Part shown: positions 1 through 12,393 of the stretch, piece after piece | How the letters are laid out: each line of letters opens with the position of its first letter | Numbering within the stretch: the stretch's first letter is position 1 | NCBI GenBank assembly: GCA_964019695.1 | Contig: OZ026515.1 | Span: 129,044,849 to 129,108,848 of the forward strand | Direction of reading: 5' to 3' | Length of the DNA: 64,000 nucleotides | DNA from: Loripinus fragilis | Lineage: Eukaryota; Mollusca; Bivalvia; Lucinida; Lucinidae | The notes under the pieces: generated by a model | Told to the model about the DNA's origin: nothing | The model's input: the letters and a program-made list of their open reading frames with translations, nothing else | Databases searched by the model: none | Program-made: the position numbers and the translations under genes

Positions 1-1000
1 GGGCTTTTAAGGCCGTTGCCTTTTGTACTACCGTATTGGTCACCAGGCTGTATGAGGAGGATTTGTTTTGATGTTTTGCAGGGGCAATGTATGGTAATGG
101 GGGTTAAGACTGCCCGATGGGTATAAGATCATGTGGCAGATTTAGAGTCAAAACTCTTTTTGAGAAAATGAAGCAAGTATAAAAAATAAGAACTTGGGGT
201 AGAAAGATGGGTGTTCTACATTATATATAGTTTATCTAGGGTGTATGGCGGGTGTTGACTGGATGGTTTGAAGTGGAATTGTTTTATAATGGGAGATTAG
301 GAATTGGGAGCTTTTGTTTTAAGATGACGGGGTTAGAGAAACAACTCAAAAGAGAAGCAAAAGAGAAATGTGAGAAGTCAGGGTACAAAGAGGCAACGAG
401 GGATGTGAAAAAAATGAGTTTGATCCCAGGTTGATGGTTAAACTGTTGTTGCAGAGGGGAGGTCTTGTCAGAAAATAACGAGATTAGGGTTTAAAGGTTT
501 TCTACTGTATACGGTGACTACTGTATATAGCTTGTAAGATGTGTCTGGCTGGTGGTGGTATAATGGAAATTCGTTTTCTACTGTATAGAGTGATTAGGGC
601 GTATAATCGGTGGTTGCGTTGATGACTGTGGTGGGTTTATGATTAAACTGTTGTTATTATTTTTGTAGGGAAGCTCTAGTCACAATTAATAGAAATTAGA
701 GAATGAACTTAAAAAAGTTGTTCTATTGTATAGAATAGGGTGACTAGGGCGTATGGGAAAACTGGAAGTGAAATTGTATGTTGCAGAGTGTTTTTGGCGT
801 ATTATGCGTGGGGTTAATTTGTGATTAAAGGGTTGTTGTAATTAATACATTCAGACAAAACACTTTTCCGAGGATAACTGGGTTAGGAAAGATTTTTTTT
901 CTGTATACATTGTATCATGTATGAGGGCTGTTTGGTTTCGAGTAGAAATGTACTGTAATAAGCATTTAGGGTACTTCTTCCCGAACCGTATACATGTATG
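1..1000. repeat. Degenerate direct repeats, about 180-210 bp period
   Basis: No gene is seen. Related segments recur: 'GGTTAAACTGTTGTTG...' at about 435, 'GATTAAACTGTTGTTA...' at about 641 and 'GATTAAAGGGTTGTTG...' at about 822. 'TTTTCTACTGTAT...GTGA(C/T)TA' recurs near 499, 577 and 720. Short ORFs here resemble no known family. Confidence 0.45.
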
Positions 1001-2837
1001 TTCTCACAGAGAGCAAGAAGCCAGATTAGTAGGATTTTTAAGGATTTTTGGACGTTGTTTAGATCATTGTTTTCTTCATTCATGGTGATAACTGTTGTGG
1101 CATTTTCCCATGACACGGCTGGGATAAACCTGTTCCGATACGGTTACACCTTTTCCCCAAATCAATTTGTTACGGTCCCATTAAGCCAAGTAGTAGTACC
1201 AGCAGGTGACATAACACCAGTTTGAATGCCTTTTCATCTGATATAATAAGGAGTATTTGTTTTCATGAATGAAAAGGTACCGTATGGCATCCTTTAAAAT
1301 TGGAGTGAGGGGCACATTCCCAACATATACACTTTACAATGGAATTTGTTGACTTCGTCATTGTCTGAGAATAGAGGACAGGGTTTAATATACATGTATT
1401 TTGTAAACTCACTTTCTTGATGGTGCTAGAAAGATAGGAATTTCAGGGTTTTTTTACATAGGCGATTCATTGATGCGATTTTTTTTTACTTTCTTGAAAT
1501 CCGTTAAAGCCTTGGTAGTATCTAAATATGCGGCCCTTGAGCACGGAGACTGTCTCGGTGTCTGGATCCATATTGGACCTGGTCGCTTTTGTCAACGCGG
1601 GCGTCAATAAGCTAAGTAAGATACATTTATTCCAAAGTAAAGACCATCGAATCACTTCTACAAAATTTGACCTGAATAGTCTGGAATGTCGTTTACCTTT
1701 ATGCTCCCATTATGTCCGGTCGGGTGTGTTGGTAATGTTGGGATAATGCACAGACTACAAATGAAATAGACATATCAAACTGTGTTGTATTTTGATTCTT
1801 ATATGTTACATTATTATCAAATATGCAAGATATCTGTTTGCTACCCTGATTAAATGTAAGTGGGGTGTTACAACAACCAGCCAGCGAGATTCGTGTGCCC
1901 AAAGACTTTAAATAAAGCTGAAAGTATACGTTTACTACCGCACGCAGGTGCCATTTTACACAACGATGACGTTCGTCCGCTCATAGGCACGTGCCAGAGC
2001 ACGCGATTGTTCTATACTTTGCATCTAGAAATGTAAACAAATGAAATAGTAGGATGTATGAAAGGTAACAACTCAATGGAAACGACAACTGAGTTTGTGA
2101 TTAGTCGTTTTGCTTGTATGACATCTTTTTCTTTTGATTGCCAAAGAGCGCTTCGAATATGGTTGAAATACGCATATATAAATGTATATAGGTATCAGAT
2201 CATGCGTTTTTGACCCTTGTTGCAATTAGTTGCGGTATAATTTATAAAGTATGCAACATAGCAGTTCTGTGGCTTAGTGCAAAATTTTGGCTCGAGTGTT
2301 GGGCGGTCTCGGGAGCAAGAGTGATCTAGCGAGTTAGCGCGGGTGGGTAGGCTGATCTGTGCTGTGGCGGCGGATCGGAAACATTGGGGCAGACCCAGAT
2401 GTGTTGCACGGACTTCGACTATGCAACGTCTTAGATTTATTTTTGTGTGTACATAAGTTGTCATAAACGCACGGACTTCCATGTGCAGGGTTACGTATTG
2501 TATAATATGCAAATTTGTAATTGGTGAGGTCATGTTGAACGCGAGAAGCAAGAGTAACGCGAGAATGGCTTGGTTAAAGTTAATAGTAGTTTTTGATATG
2601 AAAAATGGCTTGATTCAGGTACTTTTTGTAAACGGAAAACTTTTTATAACAGGAACAGTTTCTAATATCGTAAGAATCTTACAAGTGGTGGTGTCAGGAA
2701 ACATGGTGACTGAAACATGTTTCTCACAATAAATCACTTTCAAGCAAGAATCATATAATGCATATGTAGTAAAAAAACAAAACAATGCGGCCCCTTTACT
2801 GGCGTATTCGGATGGTGGGGTGGGTGCTTGGCTAGTG

Positions 2838-2870
<33 letters not shown>

Positions 2871-3482
2871 CTACTGGAGCTGCCTCCTCTGAGCGCTGCT
2901 AAATCGGCAAGGATTTTTTTCTTTACCTCAGATTGCAAAGATGCTCTTTTCTTTTAATTGATCCAACCAATTCGCATAACGTAGATCATAGGATAGTGAT
3001 AAAATCGTTTTCAGTGAATCTTAGGCGCAGGTTACGTATCAAGTGGATCAAATATCAATTTAGCCTCATAACCTATCGATAGGTTGAACACTTGAACAGA
3101 AGGGATACCCCATCATGCTGAGAATAAGACTTTTTAATGACTAACAAATTAGCCAGCAAATTTGATTGGGGGGTGGGGTGGCATGATGATTGATCACTAT
3201 GTGTGAATATAGGGCAGATATATAGGTCGGGTAGCGCTGCAAGAAAAAGAACCTCTTTGAACTAAGCAACATGTTCCTCTCGGATCTAAAGACACATCAA
3301 AGCTGGAGTTTCAGAAATTTAGTTTTCTGTGCATACTCGACTTCTGATCTTTGCACCCTTACTCACTTTCGAAAGAAACCCACCAATTTGGATAAGCTCT
3401 AAAATTTGGTTTCGATCCATGCCAGATATCGCACTAAACACGGACTAAGTGATAAGCAGTGACCAACATTTAACGTCACCGT

Positions 3483-3531
<49 letters not shown>

Positions 3532-4180
3532 TCATTACATGTATGTTTTTGTCATGATTCACATTGTGGAAGGAGCTTCAAAGTTTGGTGAAAGCAAACA
3601 CAGTGGGCAGTGTTCATGGTGTTGCGTGGAGATTTGTTAACAAAAAGCCGCCTTTAAGTTTGTTTTTTTTTTTTTTTTTTTTTTTAGATTTCACCAGTAA
3701 TGCAAAACTGAGGATGACGTTAATATTATTTGGAATTTCCGCCTTTTCGCCACAGTTCTAAATTTGAAATAAATTGTTTAGAAATTCGTTATTTCCCGAG
3801 AAATGGGCATTCAAAATTTGACGTTGACGTCTCCATAAGCAGCTCTTCAGCTTGTGCATGAGCACAGTGTCAGGTGGGTTCCTTTGCACATCAGTTTTGC
3901 TTTATATGTTTTTAGCCTCATCAGTAGAGTGCACCAAATACTATTAAAATATATGATGGGTAACTTCATTTGGCCAGTATATCAACCGGAAATCTTGAGA
4001 AGTTCATTATTGTTTTATGACGTCGGAACAAAGTTAACGATATTTTCATTTCCATCGTAATCATTCGTTGTAATACTGATTTTCTTTATTGTGAATTGCA
4101 TATTTCAGAACTTTTCCAGACGCTTTTTTTTGTCTCAGCAAACGCGTTTAGTTTGGATTCAGAACAATTTTAGCGATTCA
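1000..4180. other. No gene recognised; homopolymer tracts
   Basis: I see nothing coding that I can support. Two features stand out: a G tract of about 32 nt (2839-2870) and T tracts of about 39 nt (3487-3525) and 23 nt (3662-3684). Their lengths may be unreliable in the assembly. Confidence 0.6.
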
Positions 4181-4537
4181 CAATGTGGTGAGTATTGGAT
4201 ATGTACATATTGAAGGGGTTGACATTTGGGACTGCAGCTATAAAAGCTTTGTGGACACGTGCACATGACTGGTAATTACATTAGTCATATCTTGGTCTAT
4301 CAATGATAAGTGAGTCTGCTTTGTGGCACGTGTAACAGAAATGTTGGTGAAATATCGCTTTGTTATAATTCTTGCTTAACTAAGATACTAATTTTGTTCC
4401 CGTAAGCTGCAGGGTAGATTCGTTTGGTCGTTTGTCTTTCGTGGGTCGAATTTGGGACAAAAGTAAATGTACAAATACGTGTAAAGGTAGGATTCTTCAA
4501 GATATTAAGTATGCTATTTCTTGTTTGCAGATCCTGG

Positions 4538-4910
4538 TAATTTTGGTTACTTTATCTCCATTTCTGACATATGAGGAGAAACATAGCAGGACTTGGTATA
4601 TATAACTATTCCAAGCTCCCATATGGTGCCTCCGAATGGGAAGATAAGACCTTTGTGTATCATAGAATTAGCATCATTCCTGTTGCATACGATTGTCTTG
4701 TAACGAGGTGAGAATTGTGGACATGTGTAAATGATCGCTGGTTATTAAAGCGATTTTTTCAAGTTTGTATACTTTCCCCGACCCACCCTCCAAGTTCTGC
4801 TTATTTCTGCTCATTTTTCAAAGAAACCAGGTATTTTTTGGTTACTTTATCTCCATTTCTGACATATGAGGAGAAACCTAGCAGGACTTGGAATATATAA
4901 CTATTATTAT
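4538..4910 (+). repeat. Direct repeat pair of about 70 bp, 298 bp apart
   Basis: The stretch beginning TTGGTTACTTTATCTCCATT at about 4542 recurs at about 4840 with few changes, including 'GACATATGAGGAGAAAC.TAGCAGGACTTGG'-like sequence in both copies. Surrounding text around 4240 and 4720 is also loosely related. Origin unknown. Confidence 0.6.
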
Positions 4911-4954
4911 TATAATAGCCCAGGAGGGTGATTTTATATTTCATTATTATTGTC

Positions 4955-5270
4955 ACAAAAAAAGTGAGTATGATCAGGAAATACCACAATCAAACTCTGC
5001 AGACCAACCAACGGCACCGCGAGGAAAACTCACAGAACACTAACAGTCACAAGACATCAGGAAGACAATTTAAGTAAAGGAACCGGCTCTTTCTACCCAA
5101 TCAAGATGATTGCAAAACTAGAAAGGACATTAAGTACTACATAAAAAACAAGAACCAAACAAAGAGCCCTACAGACAACGAGAGCAACAATAAACAATGA
5201 ATCAACAACAACAGAACCACCGCCTTAGAATGAACAGCAGCCTAAGCCACTGGGGCTTAAATGTATTTTA
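4955..5270 (+). repeat. Interspersed repeat, 'AGTGAGTATGATCAGGAAATACC' family
   Basis: The start (GTGAGTATGATCAGGAAATA) recurs in short form at 19247-19310 and 20195-20290, and in reverse orientation at 14030-14240 and 46083-46200, where it ends CCTGATCATACTCACTTACT. Class unknown. Confidence 0.55.
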
Positions 5271-6350
5271 CTAGCACCAAATTTTCGCCTTACATTCTGC
5301 TTTTGTTCGAACACAAAACTTGTTAAGCTCACATGGAGGCTTCCTAGCTAATGCAATGTATCATTACAATGGAACAATCTAATCAAAACACACCATGATG
5401 AAACAAAGAAAAAGGCGCATCACTCACAAATAGTCAGAGCTATTGGTTTTTAAACCAATATTATATTTTACAATCAACTCTGAGTGTCTGTGGTAGAATT
5501 AAGAAAATGCTTCACGAATTTTATGATATCGAAAACCTTATTTTATTAATTTAGCAGTCAAAATTGATTTCTATTGATGAAGTCATGAACATTAGAACAC
5601 CCTCTCGCAAACAAATAAGCTGCGAAATATGTACACCATAGGAAGGGCAGTAAGGAATATCTCCACCAAGAAATTGAAAATTAACTATTTCAAAATTTAA
5701 ACCACCCAATTTATAATTTTTTAGACGAAACTATGTCATTCGTTATGGACAAGTCCTAGTCCAGACATGGGACTTCAGTATCAAAGGATTATGTCTTGTA
5801 GTTGGATATATATGGCCTGTTTAAAATAGGTATTATCAATATTAAGCACGTACCCAGAATGCGGTTTAATGGTACATTTACGTCCATTGATCCATTTTTT
5901 TTCACGTACATGTTTCTATATAGGGTTTGAGTCTTTACCTATATATATTTTCTAACAGTGTATTGCTTGAGTGAACAACAAATACTCTGGTCAGACTATT
6001 TGACTGTAAATCAGGAGAGGCTGAACCTTTGTGGTTCAAAATTGTACGATTTTAGGCCATCGATAGGCTAGATAGATCCTGTCCATCTAATCGTGATCCC
6101 TCATTTCTCAAAGACACATATTAAAACCCAGTCATAAGATGTTAGTTCTATTACATACAGGTATGCAGTTGTGAAGTCTCATCAGAGCCTTCACAACTTA
6201 CACAGAGGCAAAACAGGATAGTGGGTGAAGACCAGATCAAAAGGTTAATATCTTATTTAACTGAATAAATGTATATGCTCGCTTAAAAGGTGTTTTGTTT
6301 GTGTAGATGATATACGTCCGAGTAAACAATTATTCATTCATGTTGTGACA
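5270..6350. other. No feature recognised
   Basis: AT-rich, no long ORF and no repeat that I can match elsewhere in the window. Confidence 0.6.
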
Positions 6351-6480
6351 TTTTTCACCAGTACTCAGCAGCGGATAAAGTGTCTTGCTCAAGGCCCAAC
6401 ATGGTGACTCAGTTGAGTCTGGAAATAGCAACTATTAGATCTTCAGTTAAACGCTCTACCAACCAAGCCAATGCACTCAG
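6350..6480 (-). repeat. tRNA-derived SINE fragment
   Basis: On the minus strand it reads GGCTTGGTTGGTAGAGCGTT, an A-box-like tRNA D-arm segment, and downstream CCTTGAGCAAGACACTTTAT, the conserved motif found in the central domain of several animal tRNA-SINEs. No B box or tail was identified, so it is truncated. Confidence 0.6.
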
Positions 6481-6589
6481 CAAATAAATAGAAAAAAATG
6501 ATTTTTCAAATTTGCGGTTAATACCAAACTTTCATTGGTATCACGTTATATGTAACTTAACATTTAATGTGGTTGATACTGTTGTTCTG

Positions 6590-6800
6590 TGATGTTAAAG
6601 GTCAGGCCATTATCTACCCACCAGTGAAACGCCATTTGAATGGTGTTTCGCTGATGGGCTGATAATAGCCAACACTGAATGCTGGCTTGGTAGCTTTGTG
6701 ATTTCCAGGGGATGGGGACCAGTATTGCTAAGGAACCCTGTAGCTTTATGATTTTCCAGGGGTGGGTGGGGGAAGGAAACCTCGTGCATGCCATTTGAGA
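6590..6800 (+). repeat. Palindromic interspersed repeat, 'AATGGCGTTTCGCT' family
   Basis: The core 'AACGCCATTTGAATGGTGTTTCGCTGATGGGC' (split: AACGCCATT / AATGGTGTTTCGC) is an imperfect palindrome. Related copies are at 22080, 47870, 49217-49255 and 52868. Confidence 0.5.
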
Positions 6801-7192
6801 TTCAATTTGTCATCACTGACAAATCATTTTGCTTGTTGTTATCTTGTGGAAGAAATTTATGCTACTTCTTGGAACACGTATATGTAAAGTGATGTACTCA
6901 TTCTGCTTTTCCTCTTCTTTAAACTGGTAAAATGGTCAGATGTTTCTTAACCCTTTGTAACGTGTACAGCTCAAAGCTGGTACCCTACACACAGTGCCAA
7001 CTCAGACGAAATGTCGTAAAATGTGGCATTTAGTCAGAGTCTGTATTGCATGTTAAGACAAACATGATCTTCATAGAAAGGAATGCAAATAGCATTTGCA
7101 AATTATATCCTGTGACCCTTTGGTATATAATGGACACTACCAATTTGTATTGCATCAAACAAAATGGAAGAATTCATTTGTACAAATTGAAT
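6800..7192. other. No feature recognised
   Basis: Nothing coding or repeated was seen in this interval. Confidence 0.55.
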
Positions 7193-7434
7193 AATGAGCC
7201 ATGGCATGAAATTTCCAACAATGTGGTGTGTGCGATCAGCAAAGCCTCAGATCAGACTGCGCATAAGCACAGACTGATCAGAGCCTTTGCTTGTTGCTTG
7301 AACTTTCAATGAGTGTTGAGCTACTGACTGAACAGCATTTCGAGTTGCTAAGCTTAAAAGGAGACTGCACAGGCTGGTCTGAGCCTACACTTGTAAAAAT
7401 ACCACAGTGTTGTAAATCATATGTTGTGGCTTAA
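7193..7434 (+). mobile_element. MITE, 'TGAGCC...GGCTCA' family, copy 1
   Basis: It runs from TGAGCCATGGCATGAAATTT to the inverted ATCATATGTTGTGGCTTA end. The interior has the 'AGCAAAGCCTCAGATCAGAC / GATCAGAGCCTTTGCT' palindrome. Three other copies lie at 17071, 21546 and 52443. No coding capacity. Confidence 0.7.
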
Positions 7435-7440
7435 TAGGGC

Positions 7441-7545
7441 CTCGTCACGAGAAAACCTGTCTTCGGGGGTTTGCGAACAAAACAGGTGCAGACCAGCCTG
7501 CGCATCCGCGCAGTCTGATCAGCACCTTTGTTTTTCGCTTTGTGG
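7441..7545 (+). repeat. Palindromic repeat fragment next to MITE copy 1
   Basis: It contains TGCGAACAAAACAGGTGCAG and the pair CCTGCGCATCCGCGCAG, the same composite repeat as at 50095-50155 ('GTTCGCGAACAACGAAGG') and around 19725. Confidence 0.5.
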
Positions 7546-7616
7546 AAAGTATCATATGTTAACTTGCTACCGGTGAAATTTCAATTTTCTAGAACCTCAA
7601 CAATAGAACACTGTAC

Positions 7617-7696
7617 CTCTTGAGGTTCATCTGCATCACCATCCCACAGCTGGACATTCTCTATTTTCTCTATATAGCATGCATTCGACCCTTTAG
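7617..7696 (-). CDS. Hexokinase-like gene, exon 7 (phosphate-2 loop; 3' end uncertain)
   Basis: After the acceptor TTTTCTATTTCAG the frame completes the split codon as Ser and reads KGSNACYIEKIENVQLWDGD, then ADEPQE. The family block is GTGSNACYMEE..NV....GD followed by ..NTEWGAFG. Asn of SNACY (N231 of glucokinase) is present, but the Thr of GTG.N (T228, ATP phosphate contact) is Lys. The end given assumes the weak donor GAG|GTACAG. The frame stays open for 11 more codons (VQCSIVEVLEN) to TGA at 7583-7581; the CSIVE could correspond to CINME before WGAFG. In vertebrates this exon is 184 bp without an intron here, so the 3' end has either gained an intron or decayed. Confidence 0.8.
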
Positions 7697-7723
7697 CTGA
7701 AATAGAAAACTACATAAGATAAA

Positions 7724-7933
7724 TACAGTAAAACCTGTCTTAAGCGGTCACTCATAAAGAAGACCAAAATTTGGTTTTCAAGACCGATTATCACTTAATG
7801 CAGGTCGAAAGTATTACAGAATGCTCCAAGAGAGCATTCTGCAATACTTTCGACCTTCGTTAAGCTACCATTTGTAAGTAAGATCTTTGTTGTGTCTATT
7901 TTTGAGTGCCCTCTTAAGACAGGTTTTACTGTA
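7724..7933. mobile_element. Tc1/mariner-type MITE, 206 bp with TA duplication
   Basis: The element TA|CAGTAAAACCTGTCTTAAG ... CTTAAGACAGGTTTTACTG|TA has near-perfect terminal inverted repeats of at least 19 bp and TA target duplication. Inside is a second hairpin around 7802-7857 (AGGTCGAAAGTATTACAGAA against TTCTGCAATACTTTCGACCT). It has no ORF and lies 27 bp upstream of the exon 7 acceptor. Confidence 0.85.
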
Positions 7934-8624
7934 CAAAGTTGTTTCCCTGTTCAGCAAGTCAGATGAAGCCCATATTATTGTTGCAGGGAGGAAGTTGTCA
8001 TTGAAAAAAAAAACAAGTACCATACCAACCATGCAGTGTTCTCCACTAAATAGATTACCACCAAACAGTACTTTGATATTTAGCACAGGCCAGCATAAGC
8101 CAGGTTTAAAATACCAATTTCGGAGAGACCAGATTCAGAGTCTGCTCATGCCATATTTGAATTTTGATTAGGTAGGCTGATACCAGCCAAGCATTTCCAA
8201 AAACAGGCCTGTGTGGAAATGAAGCGTGCAAGGACTATTTTTGTTTGTGTTGATTCTTACATCCCAGTAGACAATTTTTCAGTCATGTCGAGTTGTTAAT
8301 CTAAGTCAAGAAGGGTATAAAACTCTGTTATGTGGCTATGTAGCTTCACCATCTGCTGTAAATGACGCTTGCTGTGATAAATGGCTAGGTTATTAAGTAT
8401 TTTACCGCATAGAATTTTCTAAAAAGGACATAAAACGGCATATTTGGGATGAATGCCGTAAGACTGTAAAGCCTGTTTTGAAACAGCATGGAAACATATA
8501 CTTTCTATTTTCGGAGCCTAAAAACTTTGAGTGTCAGACTCACCCTGAAAATATAAAACGATATCACAAAACGTGTCATCTGCTGCTGAAATTGTTCAGT
8601 ATATTACTAAAATGGGAAACTTAC
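7934..8624. other. Rest of hexokinase intron 6, no feature
   Basis: Intronic sequence. No repeat or coding segment was recognised beyond short shadow ORFs. Confidence 0.6.
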
Positions 8625-8724
8625 ACAAAATAAGTCCGATTGCACATTTGTTATCTTTCAAAGCACCCGCTAACAATGCTCCTGTGGTGTCGTTGACAAG
8701 GGCATCGCAGATTATATTCATCTC
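8625..8724 (-). CDS. Hexokinase-like gene, exon 6 (catalytic Asp)
   Basis: The 100-bp exon encodes 33 codons plus one base: EMNIICDALVNDTTGALLAG, then ALKDNKCAIGLIL. It matches the family block VVAVVNDTVGTMM.CAY....CEVGLIVG, and 100 bp is exactly the size of this exon in vertebrate genes, with the same phases (0 in, 1 out). The catalytic Asn-Asp pair (N204/D205 of glucokinase) is present in VNDTTG. The acceptor is TGTCTGTTCACAG|GAG and the donor TTGT|GTAAGT. The adjacent intron end passes directly into the 65-bp satellite array. Confidence 0.95.
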
Positions 8725-8730
8725 CTGTGA

Positions 8731-11700
8731 ACAGACATAACACATATGAACTTTTTGTTTACTAGTGACTACTAAATGCGTACTTTTGAAAATAGTACAC
8801 TTTCATATACAACCATTAACCCTTTGTCGACTAGTGACCCCTGCGTACTTCAGCAAACAATAAACAGACATATATAACCATTAACCCTTTGTCGACTAGT
8901 GACCCATGCGTACTTCAGCAAACAATAAACAGACATATATAACAATTAACCCTTTGTCGACTAGTGACCCCTGCGTACTTCAGCAAACAATAAAGCAGAC
9001 ATATATAACCATTAACCCTTTGTCGACTAGTGACCCCTGCGTACTTCAGCAAACGATAAACAGACATATATAACCATTAACCCTTTGTCGACTAGTGACC
9101 CATGCGTACTTCAGCAAACAATAAACAGACATATATAACCATTAACCCCTTGTCGACTAGTGACCCCTGCGTACTTCAGCAAACAATAAACAGACATATA
9201 TAAAGATAAATCCTTTGTCGACTAGTGACCCATGCGTACTTCAGCAAACAAATTAAAAAGACATATATAACCATTAACCCTTTGTCGACTTGTGACCCAT
9301 GCGTACTTCAGCAAACAATAAACAGACAGATATAACCATTAACCCTTTGTAGACTAGTGACCCCTGCGTACTTCAGCAAACAATAAACAGACATATATAA
9401 CCATTAACCCTTTGTCGACTAGTGACCAATGCGTACTTCAGCAAACAAAATAAATAGACATATATAACCATTAACCCTTTGTAGACTAGTGACCCCTGCG
9501 TACTTCAGCAAACAATAAACAGACATATATAACCATTAACCCCATGTCGACTAGTGACCCATGCGTACTTCAGCAAACAATAAACAGACATATATAACCA
9601 TTAACTCTTTGTCGACTAGTGATCCATGCGTACTTCAGCAAACAGTAAACAGACATATATAACCATTAACCCTTTGTAGACTAGTGACCCATGCGTACTT
9701 CAGCAAACAATAAACAGACATATATAACCATTAACCCTTTGTCGATTTATGACCAATGCGTACTACAGCAAACAATAAACAGACATATATTACCATTGAC
9801 CCTTTGTCGACTAGTGACCCATGCGTACTTCAGCAAACAATAAACAGACATATATAACCATTAACCCTTTGTCGACTAGTGACCCATGCGTACTTCAGCA
9901 AACAATAAACATACATATATAACCATTAACCCTTTGTCGACTAGTGACCCATGCGTACTTCAGCAAACAATAAACAGCAAAATATAACCATTAACCCTTT
10001 GTAGACTAGTGACCCATGCGTACTTCAGCAAACAATAAACAGACATATATAACCAATAACCCTTTGTAGACTAGTGACCCATGCGTACTTCAGCAAACAA
10101 TAGACAGACATATATAACCATTAACCCTTTGTCGACTAGTGACCCCTGCGAAGTTCAGTAAACAATAAACAGACATATATAACCATTAACCCTTTGTAGA
10201 CTAGTGACCCATGCGTACTTCAGCAAACAATAAACAGACATATATAACCATTAACCCCATGTCGACTAGTGACCCATGCGTACTTCAGCAAACAATAAAC
10301 AGACATATATAACCATTAACCCTTTGTAGACTTGTGACCCATGCGTACTTCAGCAAACAATAAACAGACATATATAACCATTAACCCTTTGTCGACTAGT
10401 GACCCATGCGTACTTCAGCAAACAATAAACAGACATATATAACCATTAACCCCTTGTCGACTAGTGACCCCTGCGTACTTCAGCAAACAATAAACAGACA
10501 TATATAAAGATTAATCCTTTGTCGACTAGTGACCCATGTGTACTTCAGCAAACAAATTAAAAAGACATATATAACCATTAACCCTTTGTCTACTTGTGAC
10601 CCATGCGTACTTCAGCAAACAATAAACAGACAGATATAATCATTAACCCTTTGTAGACTAGTGACCCCTGCGTACTTCAGCAAACAATAAACAGACATAT
10701 ATAACCATTAACCCTTTGTCGACTAGTGACCAATGCGTACTTCAGCAAACAAAATAAATAGACATATATAACCATTAACCCTTTGTAGACTAGTGACCCC
10801 TGCGTACTTCAGCAAACAATAAACAGAAATATATAACCATTAACCCCATGTCGACTAGTGACCCATGCGTACTTCAGCAAACAATAAACAGACATATATA
10901 ACCATTAACTCTTTGTCGACTAGTGATCCATGCGTACTTCAGCAAACAGTAAACAGACATATATAACCATTAACCCTTTGTAGACTAGTGACCCATGCGT
11001 ACTTCAGCAAACAATAAACAGACATATATAACCATTAACCCTTTGTCGACTTATGACCAATGCGTACTACAGCAAACAATAAACAGACGTATATTACCAT
11101 TGACCCTTTGTCGACTAGTGACCCATGCGTACTTCAGCAAACAATAAACAGACATATATAACAATTAACCCTTTGTCGACTAGTGACCCATGCGTACTTC
11201 AGCAAACAATAAACATACATATATAACCATTAACCCTTTGTCGACTAGTGACCCATGCGTACTTCAGCAAACAATAAACAGCAAAATATAACCATTAACC
11301 CTTTGTAGACTAGTGGCCCATGCGTACTTCAGCAAACAATAAACAGACATATATAACCAATAACCCTTTGTAGACTAGTGACCCATGCGTACTTCAGCAA
11401 ACAATAAACAGACATATATAACCATTAACCCTTTGTCGACTAGTGACCCCTGCGAAGTTCAGTAAACAATAAACAGACATATATAACCATTAACCCTTTG
11501 TAGACTAGTGACCCATGCGTACTTCAGCAAACAATAAACAGACATATATAACCATTAACCCCATGTCGACTAGTGACCCATGCGTACTTCAGCAAACAAT
11601 AAACAGACATATATTACCACTAACATTTTGTAGACTAGTGATCCATGCGTACTTCAGCAAACAATAAACAGACATATATAACCATTAACCCCATGTCGAC

Positions 11701-12393
11701 TAGTGACCCATGCGTACTTCAGCAAACAATAAACAGACATATATAACCATTAACCCCATGTCGACTTGTGACCCCTGCGTACTTCAGCAAACAATAAACA
11801 GTCATATATAACCATTTACCCTTTGTCGACAAGTGACCCATGCGTACTTCAGCAAACAATAAACAGACATATATAACCATTAACCCTTTGTCGACCAGTG
11901 ACCCATGCGTACTTCAGCAAACAATAACCAGACATATACAACCATTAACCCTTTGTAGACTAGTGACCCATGCGTACTTCAGCAAACATTAAACAGACAT
12001 ATATAACCATTAACCCTTTGTCAACTAGTGACCCATGCATACTTCAGCAAACAATAAACAGACATATATAACCATTAACCCTTTGTCGACTAGTGACCCA
12101 TGCGTACTTCAGCAAGCAATAAACAGACATATATAGCCATTAACCCTTTGTCGACTAGTGACCCATGCGTACTTCAGCAAACAATAAAGCAGACATATAT
12201 AACCAATAACCCTTTGTCGACTAGTGACCCCTGCGTACTTCAGCAAACAATAAACAGAAATATATAACCATTAACCCCATGTCGACTAGTGACCCATGCG
12301 TACTTCAGCAAACAATAAACAGACATATATAACCATTAACTCTTTGTCGACTAGTGATCCATGCGTACTTCAGCAAACAGTGAACAGTCATAT
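8731..12393 (+). repeat. 65-bp satellite array, about 56 units, with higher-order structure
   Basis: The unit contains CCCTTTGTCGACTAGTGACC, ATGCGTACTTCAGCAAACAA and TAAACAGACATATATAACCA at a 65-bp period. The left edge is degenerate (a 69-bp unit from 8761 and a partial unit 8731-8760) and reaches 5 bp from the exon 6 acceptor AG. Variant units recur at about 1305 bp (20 units): AAATTAAAAAGACATATA at 9250 and 10554, CAGCAAAATATAACC at about 9976 and 11280, GCGAAGTTCAGTAAACAA at 10148 and 11453. It fills nearly half of an 8.1-kb hexokinase intron. Confidence 0.95.

Noticed and set aside
2615..2938. Minus-strand ORF with a poly-Pro run
   Set aside because: The run is the translation of a 32-nt G tract; no family similarity or splice context.
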